From Meandrina meandrites (Eukaryota > Cnidaria > Anthozoa > Scleractinia > Meandrinidae), in contig OY855913.1 in the NCBI GenBank assembly GCA_963693305.1, positions 3,293,001 to 3,357,000 on the forward strand: a stretch of 64,000 nt of DNA, in the 5' to 3' direction. A program made the translations under genes and the position numbers. Under the pieces are notes generated by a model, which ran no database searches, was not told the DNA's origin, and saw only the letters and a program-made list of their open reading frames with translations. Positions 1-9,906 of this stretch are shown in pieces (positions within the stretch are counted from its first letter, which is position 1; the number at the start of each line of letters is the position of its first letter).

Positions 1-307
1 ATTTTTTATACTGTGTTAACAGAACTAACGAATATACTTTTTAACCGATTGCTAGATCGGTAATCGGCTTGACATTCTGTTTAGCAATCACTGGGAAGGC
101 GTCTCCCAGAAATTAAGGTTCGTGGCTTATATAGAATGCCTCTGAAGTTAGATGACTTAAATATTTCCACACTTCTGGTCCAACGATTTTGCATGCTGAA
201 AGTTCGTCAAGGTATATCGTATTAAATCAGTATAAACCGATTTTAAAATTGTATCAGCAAAATGTTTCACTGGATGCAATTTCATTCCAAATGCGGGGGC
301 CACTTAA

Positions 308-941
308 AGGAGAAGTTCACTCCAGAATGGCCATTTATTTTCTTTACGCCAATAAAAAGTTTATACAAAAATATGTTATTCACCAAAATTTCAGCTTCCA
401 ACGAGCGCCAAATCCCTACGAAATCTTTCTCTAAAGTAGCCCAAAATTCGACAACTGAACGCCGCCATCTTGGAGCTAGTAATGTATGCGTGACGTCAAA
501 GAGCTCAGCCTGAAGTTTGGTGGGAAAATTTAAATACTTCAAACTCCTTGTTTCTTTGAAATGGCTTTTGTTTGTCAAAATGCCTGTCTGAAAGGAAAGA
601 AAAGGTGAAAGGCTTTTCTGTATCTCTTGGAGCTCTGTTTGAGAAACATGGAGCTGCACAAACAGGCATTTTGACAAACAAAAGCCACTACAAAGAAACA
701 AGGAGTTTCGAGTATTTAAATTTTCCCGCTAAACTTCAGGCTGAGCTCTTTGACGTCACGCATACATTACTAGCTCCAAGATGGCGGCGTTCAGTTGTCG
801 AATTTTGGGCTACTTTAGAGAAAGATTTCGTAGGGATTTAGCGCTCGTTGGAAGCTGAAATTTTGGTGAATAACATATTTTTGTATAAACTTTTTATTGG
901 CGTAAAGAAAATAAATGGCCATTCTGGAGTGAACTTCTCCT
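308..941. mobile_element. Foldback miniature transposon flanked by TTAA
   Basis: The element is almost a perfect palindrome. An arm of about 280 bases (308 to about 587) is repeated inverted at about 662 to 941, around a loop of about 75 bases. Its termini read AGGAGAAGTTCACTCC inward from both ends, and TTAA lies on each side (304-307 and 942-945), the target duplication of piggyBac and Kolobok type transposons. No transposase is present, so it is non-autonomous. Open frames on both strands here are only the two arms read through. Confidence 0.8.
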
Positions 942-1128
942 TTAAGCTCAAATATCACTAGATTTATAATCGGAATAACGCGGGGCCACCTTAAAAACGC
1001 AGAATTTCGGAATTTCATAACAGGGGTATTACATGCTTGCTACAGGTATTTGATTCCAGTTTATTTGATAAGAGTTTTGTTTCTGTTTGGTAAAATAATG
1101 AACAGTTGTTTTCTAATTATTTTTTTAG

Positions 1129-3512
1129 TGCTCCCACAGCTGTTGCACACAGGTAAACCTTGGTCTGTGATGTTTTACTCTGCTACAGTGGTTTTTCAGC
1201 ACTTGAGCTGCTACACAACTGCTTGAGCCTCAAGTTTTACATTGCCTCGAAGCCCGTTGATTTGAGGTTTTACTGGTTATCTGGGAACAAGATTAAAGGA
1301 GTAAAAGATGGTTGTAATTGACATGAATACTCCAATGCTACTTTCAAACAATAGTAAATCAAGCTGTTTTGAAGTGAGGGAGTGACGATCGAGGAAGGGA
1401 CGAATTCAATCCATCCACCCCCATTTAAGAAGGGTTCCACTGACTTTGTTTTGAGTACTTTACCTTGCTCCCAGATCTTTCAGTTTCTACAGATCTTGTT
1501 TCAACCGAAAGAAGATCTTAGAAAGAGTGCAATTAACTGCCAAATTACCGTTTCTTCACTCAGCGGTACGAATAGGAATCCTACCCAGGGTAGAGAGGGA
1601 GAGTAGCAAAATTCTTTGTCGCATACAATGGAATGAAGCCCCAATTCTAATCCATGGTGCACTAAAATCGTCCAATGTCCATGGATTAGAACAGAGCAAA
1701 ATCTTGTTTATATTGAATGAGAAGTAAGATTGGTAAAATCACCTGGAAGGTGTGCAATAACACAGCCCCTATAAAAAGATAAAAACCTTCTAGCGATAAG
1801 AAATCTTTTGTAGTCTGGTACATCGACGTCTAGTTACTCTTCGTGCCCTCACCCCTCAACAGACATGCGAGAATCTACCTTAAAAAATTCTGCCGATGAC
1901 TTACTGATGAGGTCAATAATAATAATGATGATGATGATGATGATGATGATAATGATAATAACTTTATCAAATTGTCAAAATTTTACAGCCCGGAGAGAAA
2001 CTTCTACTAAAGCGGACACCCACCTAAAAACTAAGAATTATTTAAAAATTGGACAGAATAAATTTGCGTAGCATATTTTTGGATTCGTTATTATTTGCGC
2101 GCGAAAACCAAGCAACAGGAAACCAGAAAAACTGGCATACATCTCTGTATACCAATTAACTTCATCACTGTAGATCTTTTTTACCTCTTCTCGAGCGCGG
2201 AAAGAATGTCGCCCGTGAAGAACTCAAGCCGTCATAAGAATTTTTTTGAAAATACAGCATTAATTCTAATATTGTCAACTTTCAGCCCACCTCCTGCACT
2301 ACCTCGTGCCCACTCTGTCGTGGTTATAAATGAACCTGTACCGTCGTCCAAAGAGTTCTCTTGCGTGGACTGCTGTTTTCGGTGTGAGGGTGATTACCCG
2401 TGGTATAGCCTGCACGGGAAAGGTAAGAAATTGAGCGGTTTATTATACAATCTCTCCCAAACAATGATGCTTGTTACGCTGGTCCTTACCTAATTACGTA
2501 AGGTAACTAATGCAAAGTTACAGTTCACGTTGTTTCACGTAAGTTCACGCAGTAAGGTAACGCTTGTCCACGATTTTTTCGTTAGTTCACGCAGTTCAAG
2601 TTTAAGGCTCTCGCTATTTTACGTATAAAGGACAGGCTACAATGCACAACTGTCATTTTTCCCTCTTAATCACTTCTCGCAAGGCGCCGAAAGCTTGGAT
2701 CCTGTTTCCCCAGTCTTACTCCTTGTCTTGGCACTTGCTCCAGACCTTTCCTTTGAAGACCGCACGCGTTTGCAATAGCGAAGCGCGCGAGTGACGTCAT
2801 GACTCAGAGACGGACTCAGACAAGCAAACCGCTATGGCGGACGATTTCCCTAAAACACATTCTAAAACAGCCAGTGTTCCTAAAACACTTTTTTGAAACG
2901 AAAACGTCGCTTAGATTCCCTCTATTTCTCTCAGAACACGCTGATGTTGTTTGAGCCTCGCAGGGGGTATAATCATTTGCATTGTATTTTTAAACCTCGC
3001 GCACTTCGCTATTACTATTAATTACTACCTCGCTCACCTCCCTCCCTCCCTTACCTCCCTCCCTCACCTCCCTCCCTCCCTTACCTCCCTCCCTCACCTC
3101 CCTCCCTCACTCCCTCCCTCACCTCCCTCCCTCCCCTCCCTCCCTCCCTCCCTCCCTCCCCTCCCTCCCTCCCTCCCTCCCTCCCTCCCTCCCTCCCTCC
3201 CTCCCTCCCTCCCTCCCTCCCTCCCTCCCTCCCTCCCTCCCTCACCTCCCTCCTTCCTTCACCTTCCTCCCTCCCTCTCTCTCCTCCCCTCTTTCGCTCT
3301 TTTTCGCACTCGTACGCTAACTTGCACACTTACATGATTTGGTCTTTAATTAATGATAAGACAGAAAGTTTTCTTCTTTTTACTTTTCAGGTTTTTGCCT
3401 TGTTCTATTACTTCTGTTGGGCTATTTGATTAGCGGAGCTGTTATTCTTGCATTTTTCCTTGTATGCTGTGTCCTTGAATGCCTAGGGGCATTCTTCGGA
3501 GAACGCGACTAA
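1129..3512 (+). CDS. Gene A: tail-anchored membrane protein family, 5' partial
   Basis: Exons seen: 1129-1152 (cassette, eight codons), 2286-2422 (proline/cysteine exon) and 3391-3512 (membrane exon, stop TAA). All have AG/GT borders. The proline/cysteine exon encodes a PPPALPRA start, a DCCFRC motif and ends WYSLHGKG, the last Gly codon being split by the intron. The last exon gives [20 protein letters not shown] and a short acidic tail ending GERD. The usual first exon (EER...TDEG) is not found from 1 to 1128, so it lies upstream of the window or is lost. Exons and introns resemble gene B closely. Function unknown; a single membrane segment near the C terminus with no signal peptide suggests tail anchoring (inference). 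Confidence 0.75.
1917..1962. repeat. ATG/ATA trinucleotide microsatellite
   Basis: A run of ATG and ATA/ATT triplets lies in the intron of gene A before the proline/cysteine exon. Gene B has only a short 'atgatgac' at the corresponding place, so the tract expanded in A. Confidence 0.7.
3027..3292. repeat. CCCT/CCTCC polypyrimidine tract
   Basis: About 260 bases of almost pure C/T made of CCCT units, with CACCTCC interruptions at its start. It sits in the last intron of gene A, ending about 100 bases before the membrane exon. The complementary strand is a long G-run array capable of G-quadruplex formation. Open frames here are low-complexity artefacts. The tract is absent from the same intron of B. 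Confidence 0.9.
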
Positions 3513-3694
3513 TGTTTTATGACCGAGCCCCGAGTATTAGAGGATCTGAAATTTGAAGAATTAATCTGGCTTGTAAAATAGAGCATTAAGACTGTTCAGT
3601 GACCTAAAGATACCCCGATTCCTGGGTGCAGAAAAATCAACAGTATATAGTCGTACCCGTACACAAATACGAGTAAACCACATCGCTTACCCCG

Positions 3695-3908
3695 TTGGTT
3701 TAAGCACACTTTACTCCCTTAGTGCCTCTCTCCAGCAAGGTGTATGAAAGGGTACAGCCGAATTTAATGCTGGGGGTAACCCTGCGATGGACTAGCATCC
3801 CATCCAGGGGGGAGTAGCAATACTCCTAGTCGCTTCATACTACGGAAACCGGGATAAGCTCCGGCCTGGTGGGCCACTAGGCTCATATGCAGACTTTACC
3901 TACCTTAA
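3695..3908 (+). mobile_element. SINE-like element, copy 1
   Basis: About 213 bases, very similar to 7131-7347. It has a conserved core (CTGCGATGGACTAGCATCCC) and a tail of repeated TTTACC units, as in SINEs that borrow a LINE 3' end. No tRNA-like head is visible here. It lies between the stop codon of gene A and sequence shared with the 3' flank of gene B. Confidence 0.7.
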
Positions 3909-4020
3909 CTTATGCTTATTCGTACACCGAAAACTGTGTATTTTAAGGTCTCTGCGGATCTAAAATGTTTAGAGGTGACTCTAGCTTGCACAATATGGCA
4001 TTTACTACCCTTACTAGGTC

Positions 4021-4155
4021 AGAGAAGACCGTGTTTAGTGTTAGAAGTTATTCAATTGACCAGACTGCTCAGCCGAGGCAGCCTAGTGAAATACTTTTCA
4101 CCTGTTCGCATCCTCTTCCGTAATACTACGCTTGTGTAAAGCTACATTATGTGAT
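4021..4155 (+). repeat. Duplicated 3' flank of genes A and B (copy in A)
   Basis: This block starts AGAAGACCGTGTTTAGTG and is nearly identical to 9177-9306 downstream of gene B. It is best read as homologous 3' UTR or flank carried along in the A/B duplication. Confidence 0.7.
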
Positions 4156-4351
4156 TATTTACGGTGTTAATTAGCTTGTATGGTAACGATTTCCATTGTG
4201 GATATGAGATCCTCGGTACAAACCATTCCTTATTAGGAATAACAGTACTTGACGCTGACCAGCTTACTCAGGTGTTGTTTTTCCTTAGTAGTATTTTTTT
4301 TAAGATAGTGTAATCTTTTTAGCCTAAGTTGTTATATATACTCTGAATTGT

Positions 4352-4357
4352 AATAAA
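4352..4357 (+). promoter_or_regulatory. Candidate polyadenylation signal of gene A
   Basis: AATAAA about 840 bases after the stop of gene A, downstream of the flank shared with gene B. It is a candidate only, since other AATAAA copies follow near 4580. Confidence 0.35.
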
Positions 4358-5323
4358 CAGCACGGCTTCTTATTTTGAATCTTGTATTAAGCGTGTATCA
4401 GTTGTAAATACACTCGATTGCTGGCGGCTCCGCATTTGTCCGTTTCGTAAACGGTCGATGCCATTTTAGCGACACTTTTTGACTATCATCGAAATTTTTT
4501 TTACTAAAAGAAAAGGAAAAAATGTACGTCACAAACAAATATCAAAACAAACTTCAAGACACTCTGCTGATATGAAAAATAAACCCAAATAAACCCAATT
4601 TATTATTATTATTATTATTTTAATTTGATTTTCTAATGCAATGGCGTAAACCGCTTAATCATGTGTGGCAAACTTAATTACCTGTCATGACGGTTTAATC
4701 TTATCTTAAATCGGCTTGGAGGACGTCTCAAAAGCCCTTTCCATTTGTGCAAATATTCTTTTCCTCAAAAATGGAATCAGGAAAGAAAATCGTAGTTAAT
4801 CCGTATCTGGGTTGAAAATTTAGCTTTTATTCGACCGACAAGCTCATGATATGAGTCCGGAGATTGGAATGGTCTTGTCCGAGGTATTTTGATATTTTTA
4901 AGGGGTCGGATTAAATAGTGCAAGTTGTGATTGTGTTAGAGAGAAATGAAAAAGATTAGTTTATAAAATGCATCATATAATTATCTATTGCCGATGAATA
5001 AGAACTATTAATCTACGTTTGCCAAGGCTGACCGTAGAATTCGGGCCAATCGGGTTCCAAGAATATGGCGAATATGCAATTACATTTTTCTTTAATGATA
5101 CCTTGAGCCTCTGATTTTCATAAGCGACGTTGAGCACATAACGTTTTATTATAAAGACGTGAAGACACTCACGACAAACTGACATGACGGAACGTCTGAC
5201 AGCAATTGGACATTTCTAATTGGTTAATATAATTTACCACAATACGCAAAGTTTTTGTACTGACCATAAGTTAGCAAACACCAAGCAATTGCAAGAAAAA
5301 GCTAAAGCTACTAGAAACTTAAA

Positions 5324-8300
5324 ATGGACAACAGAGACCAACATGCCGTGATAGGTGTACGAGAAGAACGAGCCAGAATTGGAGGAGTTGAAGTGGCAAA
5401 GAAGACAGTGATAGCTGCCACGGATGAAGGGCTAGTCTGGCTGACTACTCAAATATGTGTTGTTCTCTCATTGTGTATTTAGTAATATTTGCAAATATGT
5501 GCAACCTCGGCCGGGCTACAACAAGGGAAAGTTCTCGACGAAAGGCTTTATCTGACTTAGTAGACGAGTATTACCACTGGTTTTGATGTTTCAGCAATAG
5601 AAGTTCACAGAACTCGTTACGATAAAGTTGCCGGCAATTCACTAAAATCAGCAAAAGGCGGAAGTTGATTACTTATTCCAATGTGAAACTAAATTTCGCG
5701 CAAATGTCATTTTTTCTTGTCACAACTATTCAAATCTTTTAATATCCATTTTAATTTTTTTAATTAATTAGCGGAATTAAGGCGAAAGTTGCAGGTTTTT
5801 CCGCAAGGAACGTCACTTTTGCTTTTCATACTTACTCAATCCTTTTCGTGCATGTTTGCACCTAAGGCCTTTACAAGAGGTCGCCACTGGGCCGTACAAT
5901 GATAATAATCTTTTGTTCTTCGTATAAAAAATCTGTTCTGTTACGCCGTGATGCTTTGTCAGGCATAGTGATTTTTACCGGTCTAAAATAGTGACGCACT
6001 GTTGCCGCAACACTCTTCTAAATAAGATCTAGAGTACCCGCAACATTTAGACAAGCCGTCGTTTAGCTGCTGTGAGTTTACGCAAATGCCAAATACACTG
6101 AACGGGTTATTCTAGATTTATGACGTGTACTACCCGGAACAGAGACAAAGTCAGTCACCGATCCATGTCTTCTTAGGTAACCCGTACGTGTGTATTATCA
6201 TGGAGCTAACAAAACATAACTTCAGTTCTGAATTCAACGTGGAAACAGTGGAACAATCTTTTCCAGAACTCAAGTTCCTATTCCACACTAGGGAAATACT
6301 GACTTTCCGGAGTATTTGTTAGCAAAGAACGCATAAATGCTCTGAGGATCTACTCGATTGTTCCTATTTTCCTTCTTACCTATTTTCTTCTTATTTTCAT
6401 TAGTTCTGAGAATTCGGTGCAACATCAAGACAATATCACAAGTTTTTAAAATCGTCAATAATTTTTGGCGTCATGCCTTGTCATGCTAACAAGTAATAAG
6501 AAATGGAACTAACGGGTTAAAAAAGTTCTTGGTGATCTTTAAGAAGAACTATTATTTGAAGTTAAATTGGAAACGTGACGTTTTATTTTGATGGCATCAA
6601 CCTTTTTCATGCAATTAGACCGCCGGATTTTCAAATGGCTGTCGTAAAACGAGCGCTGATTGGTCAAGGCACGCTGCACGATATTTTTGGGCCAATTACA
6701 GAGCTCAACACAGCTGCACATGGCTGCTTTCAAACGTCAATCGAAAATTGTTTGATTTAAATTTAGTTGTAGTTTTTGTTTTAGTATTAGTATTTAGTTT
6801 GCTTGAAAGTTTAATTCAATTTCAGTACAATTGTGTTTTTGTTTGTATAAATTTGAACACTATTCTTTTCCTAATTCTTTTTAAGTATTGTTGCCTTTGA
6901 AATCAACACTATGGAGGCGGGGTAAGACTTTGCTTTAATTAATTAGTTAATTAATTTTCACATTGGTGTCACTCAACTAGGACTGTCACTGTGCCCCTGA
7001 TGAGGCTTTCTGAGCTGACACACCGAGTACTTCTTAAGTTACTGTATTGTGGCGAGGCAGTCTGAAATCGGATTTTCTTAGCTCATATCTTCCATCTCGC
7101 TTGTCACAGTTAACTTGCCGACTTAGCACTTTGGTTTAAGCACACTTTACTCCCTTAGTGCCTCTCTCCAGCAAGGTGTATGAAAGGGTACAGCCGAATT
7201 TAATGCTGGGGGTAACCCTGCGATGGACTAGCATCCCATCCAGGGGGGAGTAGAAATACTCCTAGTCGCTTCATTCTACGGAAACCGGAATAAGCTCCGG
7301 CCTGATGGGCCATTAGGCTCGTATACAGACTTTACCTTTACCTTAACCTTGTCTCGTCAAAACATAAAATACCTCTGAATTTAGCTTTATATTTACACAC
7401 TTCTGCTCCAACGACTTTGCTGAAAATTTGTTTAAGTGATTGATGATCATAAACTGATTACAGAAATTTAACAAAATTGTATCAGCAAAATTGGTCACTG
7501 TGTGGGAATTTGATAAAGGTTTCGTTTCTGTTTCGTGTAAAACTAACGAAACGTTTTTTCTTTTTAAATTTCTTTTCAGTGTTCCTTATGCAGCTGTGGC
7601 ATCAAGGTAAAAACTCCTGTGATGTTTTATATTGCTAGAGGTTTTCATTGGTTCTTCATTTTGCCTCGCAATCCATCTGTTTATCTGATTTTTTACTGAT
7701 TATTTGGGAATGGCTCTCGCTGGAATGAATACTAGTAACGTTTCTCTCAAACAGTAGAAGAATAAGACCTTTGCAAGATGGGAGCAGAAAAAAAAAACGT
7801 ACGAACTTCGATCCTTCGGCCACTTTCAAGACCCGATCCACTTGCTTTGTTTTGCACCCTTGCATTGCTTCCTGATTTTTCAGTTTCCACATTACAACTG
7901 AAAATAGATCTTAGAAAGAGCGTACTTACTGCCAAATAACCCTTTCCGCTACAGTACGCGGTACGAACAGGAATTCTACCCAGTTAGGGAGGGAGAGTAG
8001 CAAAATTCTTTGTCGCATAACGTTGACGCTAAGGAAAGTGAAGTCCTAGTTCTAATGCATGATGCACTAGGTTTGTCCAATTTCCATGAAACAGAACGTT
8101 ATTTCTAAGAAATCTTTTGTAGTGTGGTAAATAGACGTCTCTCTCTTCATGTACTCAGTTCTTAGTCCGTTCAACAGACTTGAGAGAATCTACCTAAAAT
8201 GTATCATGCTGATGACATAATGATGACGTCAAAACAGATTTGTGTCGCTTTTTGGATTAGTTATTATCAAGCAACAGCCAACCAGAGAAACTACACACAT

Positions 8301-9042
8301 CTTTGAAGACCAACCGGCAAAAATTCATCAGTGTGGATCTTTCGGGTCGAATTGGAGACTTCTGTCGAACGGGAGAAGAACTGAGCCCGCGAAGGACCTA
8401 AGCTGTCATAACACTTTTTTAACAAACAGCATTTATTCTACGAATGTTGTTACCTTTCAGCCCACCTCCTGCACTACCATGTCCCCAGCACGTCATAATT
8501 TTAGCAGACTGTCCACCGTCGTCCAAAAAGTTTTCCTGTCTGGACTGTTGTTTTCGGTGTGAAAGTGGACAAAAGTGGTATAGCCTAAATGGGAAAGGTG
8601 AAAAATTAAGAGGTTTATTATACAATCTCTCCCAAATTAGTTAGTTCAAATTTCACGTAAGTTCACACAGTTTATGTTCAAGGTCCACGCATGTTTACGT
8701 TAGTTCTCGCTAGTTCACTAAGGTAACACTGGTTCACGCTATTTCATGTTAGTTCACGCAATTCACGTAAAATGTCAACGCACGTTCACGTTCAGTTCAC
8801 GCTAGTTTACCTAAAGTAACGCTAGTTCACGTTATTTGACGTTAGCTCATGCAGCTCACGTTCAGTTCACGTTGACTGTGTCTTATAGTAATGTTACAGC
8901 TAGAAACCTTTTTTCCTCTTACTTTTCAGGTTTTTGCGTTGTTCTATTACTTCTATTGGGTTATTTGATTTTCGGAGTTCTTCTTTTGGCACTTTGGCTT
9001 GTGGCTTGTATTCTTGGATGTGGGGGCAGTGACCGCAACTAA
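5324..9042 (+). CDS. Gene B: tail-anchored membrane protein family
   Basis: Five exons: 5324-5430, 6886-6921, 7580-7606, 8461-8597 and 8930-9042 (TAA), predicted 139 residues. Exon 1 encodes MDNRDQ, then REERARIGGVEVAKKT and AATDEG. The two cassettes encode GIVAFEINTMEAG and VPYAAVAS. Exon 4 is proline-rich with a CLDCCFRC motif and ends WYSLNGKG at residue 103. The last exon is a membrane segment ([20 protein letters not shown]) and a short tail ending GGSDRN. Joins are phase 2,2,2,1. The first intron starts GC instead of GT (GAAGG|GCTAGT), unlike all the other copies, so splicing may be weak or use another site. No signal peptide; function unknown. Confidence 0.8.
7131..7347 (+). mobile_element. 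SINE-like element, copy 2
   Basis: This is the second copy of the element at 3695-3908, with only scattered differences and the same TTTACC tail. It lies in the intron between the two cassette exons of gene B. Confidence 0.7.
8640..8880 (+). repeat. Degenerate GTTCACG array in the last intron of gene B
   Basis: At least 15 copies of a short, variably spaced unit (GTTCACG with variants, often followed by CTA or TTA) fill the last intron of gene B. The corresponding introns of gene A (about 2520-2610) and gene F (about 26165-26350) carry the same kind of array; C, D, E and G do not. Confidence 0.65.
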
Positions 9043-9176
9043 TATTTTATGAGCATGCCCCCGAGTATTATTTTAGTGGATCTGAATTAAGAAGTGAATC
9101 TGGCTTATAAAGTGTAGCGCATTTAGAACGTTTAGAAATTAATCTGCTAGGAAAATATTGCATTTACGTGGCAACA

Positions 9177-9306
9177 GAAGACCGTGTTTAGTGTTAGAAG
9201 TTATTCAGTTGACCAGACTGCTCAGCCGAGGCAGCCCAGTGAAATGCCTTTCACCTGTTCGCATTCTCTTACGCAATACTACGCTTGTGTAAAACTACGT
9301 TATGTC
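9177..9306 (+). repeat. Duplicated 3' flank of genes A and B (copy in B)
   Basis: Partner of 4021-4155, about 135 bases downstream of the gene B stop. It supports A and B as a segmental duplication and not just a family resemblance. Confidence 0.7.
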
Positions 9307-9426
9307 TTTCTTTAAGTTGTTAATTAGCTTGTATTGCATTGTAAGGTCTTGTAACGAGTTCCATTGTGGACATGAGACCCTTCATAAACCAATCCTAATA
9401 TAATATTAACCAGAGCCGTAGGTAAA

Positions 9427-9443
9427 GGGGGGGGGGGGGGGGG
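9427..9443. repeat. Poly-G tract
   Basis: An uninterrupted G run between genes B and C. Similar runs occur at 40321-40341 and near 48750. Length is prone to sequencing error. Confidence 0.8.
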
Positions 9444-9705
9444 TGCGATGGGTGCGTCGAGATGCCGCATGTTTAGCCCCCTTAATAGAGCAACGCAAGC
9501 TGAGGGACGTTACCACAGACCAGATATCATGTCCCGTGCATCGCCAATACATTTTTAAAATAACAGGTATTTAGATTTTCAATATATTTTACCAAGCTTT
9601 GGCAAATAATTAGTCCACTCGGAGGTAGTACTGTAAATTTTTAGCAGGCACCTTTAATAAAGCCACCGTTTTTAAAATTTTAGCCAGTTAAAAATAAACA
9701 CCAGC

Positions 9706-9850
9706 CAGTTAAAAAAAAATCTTTCCTTCGTTGCAACCCGCTGGTTGCTGGAATTGTAAGATTGAGCCCGCTTACGTTGCCCTTCTGACGCGTCACATCC
9801 GCTTTGAAAGTATTCGTAAGATCTCGCGCACCGATTTATACAAAGATGTA
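9706..9850 (+). promoter_or_regulatory. Promoter-proximal block of gene C shared with gene D
   Basis: The 200 bases upstream of the gene C start share ordered blocks with the region upstream of gene D (14830-14985): a GGTTGCTG..AATTG stretch, GAGCCCGCTT, GACGCGT followed by ACATC, and GTAAG. Conservation outside exons of paralogues suggests promoter or 5' UTR. No TATA box or mapped start can be named. Confidence 0.4.
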
Positions 9851-9906
9851 AATATTAACAAAACAAAAACAAAGGTGAAGACTTAGACCTAACTGGAAGC
9901 TGAAGT

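Noticed and set aside
2951..3337. Long open frames on both strands over the CCCT tract
   Set aside because: They are simple-repeat translations (Pro/Leu/Ser or Gly/Arg/Glu), not a gene.
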